A stretch of 64,000 nt of DNA, from the NCBI RefSeq assembly GCF_963678635.1, contig NC_087062.1, positions 3,497,556 to 3,561,555 on the forward strand, given 5' to 3'. The notes under the pieces were generated by a model. The model was not told where the DNA came from and made no database searches. It was given only the letters and a program-made list of their open reading frames with translations. Within the stretch, counting starts at the first letter, position 1, and the number at the start of each line of letters is the position of its first letter. This DNA comes from Symsagittifera roscoffensis. Taxonomy: Eukaryota > Xenacoelomorpha > Acoela > Convolutidae. Position numbers and translations under genes: made by a program. Shown one piece after another: positions 31,101-43,100 of this stretch.

Positions 31101-34100
31101 CCTGTTGGGTTAGTAGCTCCATACACAGTTAGGGCCCGTCTTTTACTTAAAGATATTTGGAAAATCAGTGGTCAAAGTTGGGACGACGAATTGCCAGAAG
31201 ACATAAGAGATAAGTTTCTCGAGTGGCACTCCGGTCTCCCTCTCTTAGGGCAATTGACTATTCCCCGTTGTTACTTCACGGAGCCTGTGGATCAAATTGA
31301 GCTCCACATGTTCGGTGATAGCTCGCAGGAGATTTTCTGTGCTGTTGGATTTTTGCGTGCGCGACTCGCGAGATCGCATAAAACTCAAATATCCTTCATC
31401 TTTGGTAAAGCTCGCGTTGCGCCCATGAAAGCGCTATCTATACCGAAGCAGAGCTTCAAGCTGCTCTGCTCGCCACACGACTAAAAGATGATGTACTGAC
31501 GGCCCTTACCGTCTCTATTAATCATGTCTTTATGTGGACAGATAGTACAACAGTTTTGCAGTGGCTAAACTCCACTGAAAAATTACCTGTATTCGTCGCT
31601 AATCGTGTCGGCGAAATCCTCGAGTCGACCACTATTGATGAATGGCACCATGTTCTGAGCGGCGATAATCCAGCTGATACCGGTACGCGGGGGATTTCTT
31701 CGGAAGCCCTCAAGGATAGCAGTTGGGTTATTGGTCCGAGCATTCTCAGGACTACTGATTGGCCGTTTATACCCGACGAACGTGTAATCAATAAAATTCG
31801 TTTGAAGGGTCCTACTTGTGATGTTGATAATTGCTTGGAGACATCATCATCCTTCGTCACCGATGTCACATCAATCAAACATCCCGAACACGGGTTCAAT
31901 TGGGAAAGGTTCAGTTCCTTTACAAGATATAAACGAGTAGTCGCTTTTATGTTGAGGGTGTTGCCTTCACATAAGCATTTTCGTGGTACACACTTACGAA
32001 TCACCGACCCCACTGAACTTGATATTGCAGAAAGCAAACTGATTCATCTTGCTCAGATGGAATCCTTTCCCGTTGAGTTAAAAGCACTCACCGCTGGCAA
32101 ACCTATTAAGAATAGTAGTAAAATTGCCACATACTCGCCATTTATCGGTCCCGCTGGAATCATTCGTTCCACCGGACGGATTGTGCGCTTAGTGAATACC
32201 GAGTTTGATACTAAGCACCCAATAATACTCGACGCCCGACATACCTTAGTTCGTTTGTTGGCCCGCAGCCTCCACCATAAGCATTTTCATCAAGGATTAG
32301 ATTACATGCGCTCCGTTTTAAATATGAAATATGCAATACTTGGGTTGCGTCGACTACTTCGGTCTATCGAAAATCAATGTGTAACATGCCGTAAACGCAA
32401 AGCCAGCACCATCCAGCCAATTATGTCCGATTTACCGGTCGAACGTCTCGGATACAAGCAACCACCCTTCAATCATACGGGTGTGGATTACTTTGGACCG
32501 CTTTACGTTCCGGTTCGCAGAAGCACGGAAAAAAGATGGGGATTTCTTTTTACTTGCCTCACCACCAGGGCTGTACACCTTGAGATTGTACCATCTCTGG
32601 ACACCAGTTCGTGTGTCATGGGCATTGAACGGTTCGTTGCGCGCCGTGGTACGCCAAGCACAATCTGGTCGGATAATGGCACGAACTTCGTTGGTGCGGA
32701 AAAGGAATTACTTGCCTGCATCAAGAGCTGGAATGGCATGGCTCTGACCATTTTTGCACATAAAGGTGTTACTTGGAAATTTAACCCGCCAGGCGCACCT
32801 CATCATGGCGGCTCCTGGGAACGCCTCGTCCGAAGCGTGAAGCGCGTGCTGTACGATATCCTAGGCAGTAGGCGAGTCACTGAAGAGGTGTTAGGAACAA
32901 CACTCTGCTTAGTTGAACAGGCTTTGAATTCGAGGCCAATCACTCCCGTTAGTACCGATTCACGTGAGTTAGAAGCGTTAACCCCAAACCATTTTTTGCT
33001 TGGACAACATGCCACAAGCTTTCCTTCGCTTTTACCCGGGGAGCACTTCGATCACAAGAAAAGGTACGTGCGAGCGCAGTCATATGCTGACGCGATTTGG
33101 TCTCGTTGGCTTCGAGAATATGTTCCCTCGCTGAATAAGCGTGTCAAGTGGCACACTCATTCTGACTTCACTCTTAAAACAGGCGATCTCGTGTGGGTGA
33201 TTGAGCCCGATAGTCCGCGTGGGTACTACCCTCTCGCCCGAATCGTCAAGCTAAACTACGGACAGGACGGTTGCGCCCGATCCGCCCTTGTCAGGACCGC
33301 AACCCGTGAAGTCACGCGGCCGACCGTTAAGCTCGCTCCGGTTCTTCCTTCTTCAGGGGGGGAGGATGTTGCAATGCAAATGTAGAATAAAACAAGTATA
33401 GATGCATATAAAATAAGCTCAGTTGGCCGAGTGGCCTAAGCTACCATAACGCCGATTATATAGGTTAACAGTTGACGTAGGTTCGAGTCCCCCACCTGCC
33501 CATGTATTAATATACAAAAAACGGGGGTTACATCCTATTTTAACTGTTTTTTGGTTCTAATTTGGTTCAGCCTTGATTAAGGTTGACCGCCAAAAAGAGC
33601 AATTTGTCTCAAGGACATTACCGACCGGTTCTTGTGGCTAGCTTGCGCCGTTTTGTACCAAAAACGGATAGATGCTAAAAATGTTGTATGATGTCCTGAT
33701 CAATAGAAAAATACCGAAATTTATCTATTGCTTGAGTTATTTACCGATAAATATCTCATTAATTTACGAATTTGGATGCCATTATTTTCGTTTGGAGATT
33801 AGCGAGCATACTTATTCTGCAAATCAGCGTTGTTAATTTTTTTCAGTGCCATTCTTGTTTTAGCGCATGCACAAAATGTGGATACGAAAACACTTAAATT
33901 TGCCAGCAAGAATCACTCAATTTGACTCGTTATTTTTTGTAGATAATCAGTTTTTTGAAAATCATCTTGTTGATGACAAAATTTAAGTCAAACTGCTCTT
34001 CAACTGATGTCAACTGCAGGCATCGATGAAAATGCTCTTGATGTTGTCGAGATGCCCACTCGATGCAGTGTTTTTTTGGGCCATCAACCAGGCGTTTTTG

Positions 34101-37100
34101 GTGTTATTTCTTTGCTGTTTTTAAAGTTCTGGTAATTTTCATGATTAAATTTTCTTGCGTTTTTAGCTTGCAGGGGCCATTAATTTTATGAGTTTGGTCG
34201 GGGGCTATTTTTTCAGCTTTTGTCTTTTAATTTGTGTGGGATTATAAATGCGATATATTCTTCCAGTTTTCAACGAGGACGGAACTTTTCCTGGGGTGCC
34301 CGAAGACGAATGTGCGTTCAACCCTATAAAGGTCAACTACCGTCCCATGTTCGGCAATTATGACGTGCGAGTTGGAGTTGAAATCCCGATATTACACTAC
34401 TCCGGTAAAAAGTACAAAGATTACAGTCTGAAAATAGTGCCAACTTACCAGTTCTATGAAATGAGTGCCTATGTCACGGATGGGTGGAACAACGAGCCTG
34501 CGAACAGGATGTATGTATTACCAGCGGGATATTATCGAAGGAAGAGCGGAAAAGAATATAACAGCCACTGCGAAAAAGTTTTTTCCTTCATTTTATGCTC
34601 CCAAAGGTTAATGACTTGGAGTTTTCATACCAAAAAAAATTTCAAATTAGGTGTTATGAAACAACATGTTTAAATTGCAACGACAAGTTTATCATTTATC
34701 AAGTTTGACTATGTGTATCGGTTGAACAATATTTTTGTAGCGATTTTTTGTTCACATTCTTTGATTGATACAAAGCCTACAAATTAGTTCATAATTAACT
34801 TATTTGATTTCGTACCTGACCGGCTCGCTACATCATAAAATTGATGCTTATGTGCAGGAGCGGATTTAGGGGGGGGGGGGTTGATGGGTGCCTTTTTTCT
34901 CAGGGATTCAACCCCCTCCGTAACCAAAGGATCGTCCCACTGTTGATATTGTTTTAAGACATCTATTTTTGGCCGGCCTACACTAAAACTTTTTCTAAAG
35001 ATGCCAATATATACTAATTTTGAAAGAGTGCTCGCGCTGAAAAAACGCAATTTTTGTCAAATTTTTCCAAAAAGCGGCCGAAAACAGCATTTTTTGGTTC
35101 CATTTTTCAAATTTTTTTCCAAAATTTTCAAAATGTTCTTTTCCATAACACTTTTTTAATTGTTTCTTTTTTATTTTAAGACTTTATTCCGTTTTAAAGT
35201 AATTCTACGATTTTTAAAATATATTTTTTAAATAGTTTATATTTGGGTATCGCAATTTTGAGGGGTTGGGTATTTTTTGGGCGCAGAATTTTTTAGTGTC
35301 TTTTTAGTGCTTTAAGAGACCTCGAAAAATCAATTTGGTCGCAATTTGATGCTAAAAATGTTGTATGATGTCCTGATCAATAGAAAAATACCGAAATTTA
35401 TCTATTGCTTGAGTTATTTACCGATAAATATCTCATTAATTTACGAATTTGGATGCCATTATTTTCGTTTGGAGATTAGCGAGCATACTTATTCTGCAAA
35501 TCAGCGTTGTTAATTTTTTTCAGTGCCATTCTTGTTTTAGCGCATGCACAAAATGTGGATACGAAAACACTTAAATTTGCCAGCAAGAATCACTCAATTT
35601 GACTCGTTATTTTTTGTAGATAATCAGTTTTTTGAAAATCATCTTGTTGATGACAAAATTTAAGTCAAACTGCTCTTCAACTGATGTCAACTGCAGGCAT
35701 CGATGAAAATGCTCTTGATGTTGTCGAGATGCCCACTCGATGCAGTGTTTTTTTGGGCCATCAACCAGGCGTTTTTGGTATTATTTCTTTGCTGTTTTAA
35801 AAGTTCTGGTAATTTTCATGATTAAATTTTCTTGCGTTTTTAGCTTGCAGGGGCCATTAATTTTATGAGTTTGGTCGGGGGCTATTTTTTCAGCTTTTGT
35901 CTTTTAATTTGTGTGGGATTATAAATGCGACATATTCTTCCAGTTTTCAACGAGGACGGAACTTTTCCTGGGGTGCCCGAAGACGAATGTGCGTTCAACC
36001 CTATAAAGGTCAACTACCGTCCCATGTTCGGCAATTATGACGTGCGAGTTGGAGTTGAAATCCCGATATTACACTACTCCGGTAAAAAGTACAAAGATTA
36101 CAGTCTGAAAATAGTGCCAACTTACCAGTTCTATGAAATGAGTGCCTATGTCACGGATGGGTGGAACAACGAGCCTGCGAACAGGATGTATGTATTACCA
36201 GCGGGATATTATCGAAGGAAGAGCGGAAAAGAATATAACAGCCACTGCGAAAAAGTTTTTTCCTTCATTTTATGCTCCCAAAGGTTAATGACTTGGAGTT
36301 TTCATACCAAAAAAAATTTCAAATTAGGTGTTATGAAACAACATGTTTAAATTGCAACGACAAGTTTATCATTTATCAAGTTTGACTATGTGTATCGGTT
36401 GAACAATATTTTTGTAGCGATTTTTTGTTCACATTCTTTGATTGATACAAAGCCTACAAATTAGTTCATAATTAACTTATTTGATTTCGTACCTGACCGG
36501 CTCGCTACATCATAAAATTGATGCTTATGTGCAGGAGCGGATTTAGGGGGGGGGGGGGGGTTGATGGGNNNNNNNNNNNNNNNNNNNNNNNNNNNNNNNN
36601 NNNNNNNNNNNNNNNNNNNNNNNNNNNNNNNNNNNNNNNNNNNNNNNNNNNNNNNNNNNNNNNNNNNNNNNNNNNNNNNNNNNNNNNNNNNNNNNNNNNN
36701 NNNNNNNNNNNNNNNNNNNNNNNNNNNNNNNNNNNNNNNNNNNNNNNNNNNNNNNNNNNNNNNNNNNNTGCTATTTTTTCTAATCCTTCACCATTTCTCG
36801 AGGCTTATCCTCAACTTTTCTTAATCTCATTTTAATTCTATCCATCTAAACGTAACTTAAACCTAAATCATCCATCAGTAAAGCTACCAATTACTGAAAG
36901 TAAGGAAGAAAATAAGAAAAACCAAAAAGGAAGGAACGGATTTGAGTGTTTTTAGCAAAATCATTGTTTTTTTATGACACAGTTTAAATATACGCCTAAT
37001 AAACAATAAGAATACGCACTAAAACCAATCTTAAACGTTAACCACATAACACCAAACACCAAGTTTTAGTTTCAGCACAAAAATATCAGGTTTCACAACA

Positions 37101-40100
37101 AAAACTAAGTCTAAATCACTGACACATCCACTTTATATTGATAAACTAGGTTTCATATGACAGCATAAGCACTAAAAATTGATTTTTACCAGCCAAAATT
37201 TTTGGTTTCAGTCTAGGTTTCAGTTATAGGGTCAAACGTTTCAGTTAAAATAAGTATAGTTTCCGGTCAAAGTTTTTAAGTTTCTGTAAACGGATTCGGG
37301 TAAAACTAGTCAAACCCAAATTTGGATACCATAAGTCAAAAACCTGGTCTTAAATGGTAAGTTTTCGTTAGTTTCAGGTTTCAGAACACAAAAATTGAGT
37401 TTTTGGTCTCAAAATTGAGCTCCGAACGCCGAATTTTGACTTTCTAGAGAAAACTAACGGTGTTAAAACCCACCAAACCAATTTTAAAATTTGGTTCCTT
37501 AGGCTGAAACGTACGTTTCAGAATTGGTGTTTTTGGTTTCAGACCCAAAAATCTTGCTTCCCAAGTGAAATTTTTGTGAAATATTGAAAGATAATAGGAA
37601 TCCTTAATGCACTAACCAATTTTTAAACTCAAAAAACTTCTAGAAGGTGTTAGTTTGAGCCCGCAAACTTATAGTTTCAGAAAACTAAAATCGTCGTTTT
37701 AGGCTAAAATTTTCATCTTTTTAGCAATTTTATTGCTGGAATAGAAATATATTAGAGAGACCAACCTAAATTTTCAATCTCAAAAACTCTAAAACCAAGT
37801 GGTCAAACCATAGTTTCAGTTCTAGAAATCATAGTTTCAGCCCCAAAAACTTAGGTTTCCGCAAACAAATTTGTGATTTTGAACTTACAAACCTGTTCCA
37901 AAATTCTAATTTACACTAGACCAGCTATCAAAAACCAACTTTTTATTTTCATGCATCGAGTGTGAGAGAGTTTAAGAGTTTTAGGTTTGAGATTTCAAAA
38001 ACTAAGTTTAAGATATCAAAAGATTCGGTTTTCTCAATTTTTTTTGCAACATGAAGCACAAACCAGATATACTTAAGCTTTTAGAAAATTTTAAGATTAA
38101 AGAAACTCAACTTCAGCTACCATAGTTTCAGGTTTCAGATTATTGTTTCAGTCAAAAATTTTTGTAGAAATTTTAACAAAAAAATCAAGTTTTGAGCCAA
38201 TAATAACCAAAAAAGGCATATAGTTATATTTTTAACCATACCATAGCATCAATAAAACTTCACTTGAACAAAGTTTCAGGTTTCACTTAAGGTTTTAGCG
38301 AATAAAAAACTTGAAAAACTTAGAAAAGTTTTAGAAATTTTTTTTCCAAAGATTTTTTTTTCTTATTTTATTATTAATAACCTTTGTTAATTTGTTAATA
38401 TCCAATATTTCCTAGGAGGTTTTCATTACTCTAAAACATACTAATCAAATAGTTCAACTTAGCTTAAGAAAAAGAAAACAAACATCGTAAAAATTAATGT
38501 CAACACATTTTAAAATTGATGTCATACAATAAATTTAAAACTCAAATTAGGAAATAAAGCCCCTAACATCATATGGGATATCACTAACACTGAAAAAGAT
38601 CATATTAGTATACTAGCAAAACACCCTAACGACGATAAACACGAATTATACGTCTTTTTTCGACGATATACTCCAGAAATTGACACAATTCTTCAGCAAA
38701 TAAAAATACCAAATAATTTAATTCAATACCGCAAGAACGATTAATTGCTTGACTCCCGATTGCTTTTTGATATCATAATATACCCAAGCACAAAACTACT
38801 TGCATTTTAACCATTTTTTTAATTAAAAACACAAATTTTTCCTTAACAAAAGTTAAATCATAACAAGTTTATAAGAAAATTTTAAATATTCCTTATAATG
38901 TTTGTCATCACCTAGATAAATGTTTATATAACTCAAAAATGATGTAGAATGCTATGACAAACGTTTATAAAGTAAATACAGCAGCATTTAATTTAAAACT
39001 AAAATTGAAAAATAAAACCACAAAAATTATTTGGTATATCACCAATATCCAAAAGGATCAAATCACAATTTTGTCCAAACATTCACACAAAAATATTCAC
39101 GAACTAACTATTCTCTCTCGCAGCAATAACCCACAGATAAATTCTATATTATAAAAGCTTAAACAGCCCCATAGCACTATTGATCTATCCAATAAAAATT
39201 TGTTTTCATTGAACCCAGCAAATCTCACAGTAATTTAAATACAATTATTTCAGTCCTTACAACTGATCAGTACACAACACATCCAAACCCTCCATATATT
39301 GTTAACAAAACTTTGAGTGAATTAAACAAAGATGGCAAACGTAGTAGCATACCCAAATTTAGCTCTCGAAAAGTTTACCGGCTTAGATCCAAATGAAGAT
39401 GCAAGAGATTTTCTTGAAATAGTAGAGAAAAAGATCGCATTTTCCCTAGGCACTAGACCAGCAGACGCAGGTGACGAACAGGACGCATATGATAACAGAC
39501 AAAGAGCCTTATTTGGTTCAATATTAAGAGGTCCAGCCGCTCAATGGTATAAGGGATTAGCAGCAAACTTACCTTGGAATGAGATAAGAGATCAATTCAT
39601 AGATAGATTCACTGATGATAAGGATAAGTATAGGAGACGAATAGAAGCAGAAAACATAAAAAGACAGCCTGATGAATTCATTAAAAGCTACATACATAGA
39701 TTAAATACCGCAGTAGACCGTGGATGGCCTAATCCAACTTTTAATGATAATCAAAGAACAGCAAAGAAAATGGAATTCTTTGTACGCGGCTTAAGCCCGC
39801 CAGGCTTGAAACAAAAGGCTCATCAATTCCTAATTGAGAATCCACCCTCAACTTGGCAACAATTAAAAGATCATATTGCTACAAAAGACTTAAGTTTTGC
39901 AATAAGTAGTGAGTTTATCGGAGCAGCATCCAGTAGCATAGATAATAAATTGGAAATAGAGGGAATAAAGGATCAACTTAAAGAGTTAACAGGACTAATG
40001 AAGGATCATAAAATAAACGCAGCTTATAATCCACATGAGCATAGAAACAAACAAAGCAGCCCAATGTTTTGCAACTGGTGTTGCATGTCAGGCCATACGA

Positions 40101-43100
40101 TAGGCCATTGCTTTAAATATAACGATCAACAGGAGCAAAATTATGACTCGCTTCAATTAAGAGAGAATTCAAACAGAAGTTACCATAACTATAGCAAGAG
40201 TAGGTCAAGAGTAGACAAAAGTTTATGACATAAATCCCCAACAAGAGTTCAGGCATTTGTCAAACTTCAATGAAAGTTCTCAATCGCGTGGCAGGTCGAA
40301 CAGTAAAAAACCCTTCAACGAAAATAACGATTATCATCCACCTTACCAGATCCACAACTTTAGTGATGATGACATTCCAGGAGACTATACCGATAATGAG
40401 TGTGAACTTGTGAATTTAAACTAGATCAGTCTCCGTCTAAACAAAAAAAAACAATTATATATTAACTTAAACCAACATCCCGTCGGAGACAAAAATAAAA
40501 ATAACGGTCTGGAAACCCAATTTCTACTAGATACTGGAGCAACATGTTTGCTTATTAATTTTGACAGTTATGAACAATATTGTAAAATACAGCCTCTGCA
40601 GCTGAATAAATCAAAATCAAACACAGTTGCTGTTAATGGAGAAAAACTTAAACTTATAGGTTATACTAATTTTGACTCAACTTTCGGTACAAACACTGAT
40701 AATCCGGTAAAAATCAAAGCATGGGTTTCAGCCGAGAACGGATGCGATCTAAATATACTAGGTATGGATTTCATTTCTCATAACTTTAAATCCATAAACT
40801 TTCCAAATTTAAACTTAAAATTAAAAAAATACCCAGATATAACAGTTCCTATCAGTATTATAAGAAGCAAAAGTTATCCATATGTAAGCTTTTATCAAAA
40901 TGTACTTCTTGATAAAAATATAACTATTGCACCAAAATCATCCCGCGTAATTTCAATTTCTCCAGCAGGCATAGTTTTCAAAGTAGGAACATCGTTTATA
41001 ATTGATAAGTCCTTACAACAAAAAGGTATTAATGCAAAGATCACTTATTGTAGGAATGAAATTAAGTAAAATCCTATCGTACTAAAAAATTCCAGAAAAT
41101 CAAAAGTAGATATAAACAAAGGTGTAATAGGCCAAACATTTGAAAACATAGAAATAAAATATACCCATTTCTCCCTGCTTTAAAATAATTATAAATGTGA
41201 AGTTTTCATTAAAACTTTTATAACGCTTTAAAATTGTGAAGTTTACCTAATATTTTGTATACTGAGCAGTAAATTTAATTTAATCTTACAAAAAAAATTA
41301 CAAAAAAAAGATTACGATTATAATCCTACAAATGTACTACAATGAATAGCGGTTCTGTATGACACCCAAAAGGATATGCCAAAATGCATGAACACGGATT
41401 TAATTCTTAACCGAGATCGAAAACAGTCAAGTACGCTAACATTTTTGGACCATCCTCAAAATCAAATAAAGATAAAGGGATCGGAACCCAATGGTTCAGA
41501 CAAAAAAGTTTTTCGACTTCAACATATTTGCGAAAAAAAATTGCAAAAGGCCAGGAGTTTAAAATATTACAGTTTCACGAGTCTATAATAATTTCATTTT
41601 CCTCATTTTCAGGCCGTTTTATTAATTGATATTTCAGTATTACACTTAAGGGAATGTCAAATTACCCTACGTACAATAACGAGAATAAATAGAGTGAAAC
41701 CTTTGATGAAAGAACTAGCCAATGTAAAATTGTATCAAACTTGATTCTGCGAAGTTAATTGGTACCATCGGATTCCTCTTAGGGCCCAAGTAGGGACCGA
41801 TGACATTAATTATTCAGCCTTATAGATTTCAAGTTACAAATGCAAACTAGAAGAAATTCATCAAAAAGGGAAAAATTATCTCTCATTTTTCAACAAATTG
41901 AGTACGTTGTTACAATTATTCATGATCTTAAAATGGGCGAACATAGTTTTTCGACCCGACCCGCCGCAGATTTATGCCAGCATTTGTTGTTGGCTTTATG
42001 TAGACTTTCAATACCCATGGTACCAATTTCTTTTAACCAACGCAATTGATTGTTGGTGGCTGTATGCAGCCTTTAAGACTCTTATGATTCACTCCTCAAA
42101 ATTTTGGCCACATTACTAATTCGGTAGGTTTGAATCCACAACACGCAGGCATTTAAACCCATAAATACAACAAATTTTCAGAAGCAACACTTTTAAAATT
42201 GGACCGCATCATCATTAAGATTGTTTACGTTAAATTTTTGAATCATAAAGTTCAAGACGACTTTTCTGTACTAAAACATGGATTGGTGCAGGGGATTAAA
42301 ACCGAAGAAGAATTATTACACTTATCTTGTCGAATATTATACCGTTTGTAATTAGTCTTCAACTTTCCTTACTTTTCATATTTCATTTTTTTATTCTTTT
42401 ATCAAATCTTCTCCATATCTTATCAGAAAAGGAAACAAAGGTTCCTGGTTATGACAAAAATGCTGTCAAATGAAATATTATATTTGTTTATACCTGCCTT
42501 ACAACTTTTAGAATTTTCTATTCGTTAATATATTTGCATCTATTAAATCATAACCCAATTTTTATAGCTGTAAAAATTGCTAAGGACCCCATGGTAAGCC
42601 TGTGGATGTCCCCAGGTGGACATACATTTAAGATTAGGGGTTAATTAATGCCCAAATTTCCATTTTTGCTTTAACTACATAAGTTTAATATCTGAGCTTA
42701 ACTCAGTATTGTAAAATGCTTTATTCCTGTGGTTAATAAACACCATGATCGTCTTTCTTCATTTGTTTTCCGTGGTGGGTTTGTGTGAAACCACAAGATT
42801 ATATTTTCCACCTTTTATATATATACAATTTTAAACTTTGTCATTCATTGTTCAAACATTTGATAATTAGCCTTAGTATCCGAATGTAATTCGGGATTTT
42901 GAATATTTGGTTATTTTATATTAATGTTTAGCAAAATGGAATATGACCCAATTTTAAACTGGAACTGCCGAAATGCAGACCCAGCACCAGAGGAGTTAAA
43001 AAGAAAACTGCCTCTCAGAAATAAACAACGAAAACCTGTAGCAGTACAATTTTTGTCAATGGACGACAGGTTAAATAAGAACCCTCGGAATTTTCCCAGT

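Larger units (their letters stand above)
24062..33808 (+). mobile_element. BEL/Pao LTR retrotransposon, inactive, inside Dicer
   Basis: Direct LTRs at 24062-24527 and about 33367-33808 flank, in order, a TGGCGCC primer site, two tandem-repeat blocks, an accessory SGNH-like frame, a Pao-type gag, then protease, reverse transcriptase, RNase H and integrase. The LTRs are clearly diverged (several indels and many substitutions), so the insertion is much older than the 18-kb element. Pol is broken by a +1 base in a G-run (30416-30420) and a missing base near 31448, and gag ends at an in-frame TAG. It lies in the same orientation as Dicer. No target duplication is evident, and the 3' LTR is partly involved in a later duplication. 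Confidence 0.9.
33671..36568 (+). repeat. 1677-bp tandem duplication, second copy cut by the assembly gap
   Basis: The sequence from 33671 and the sequence from 35348 are nearly identical for at least 1.2 kb, each starting GATGCTAAAAATGTTG and ending in a G-run followed by TTGATGGG. The first copy continues about 450 bp further; the second runs into 200 Ns. The first copy begins within the 3' LTR, so the duplication post-dates the insertion. An assembly artefact from collapsed haplotypes is quite possible. Confidence 0.85.

Noticed and set aside
36518-36835. Open frames crossing the N run
   Set aside because: Most of their codons are unknown bases.
41755-41840. Reverse-transcriptase-like residues after the Ty3-like protease
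   Set aside because: Only a few residues resemble motif A, with stops on both sides; below the level I would annotate.
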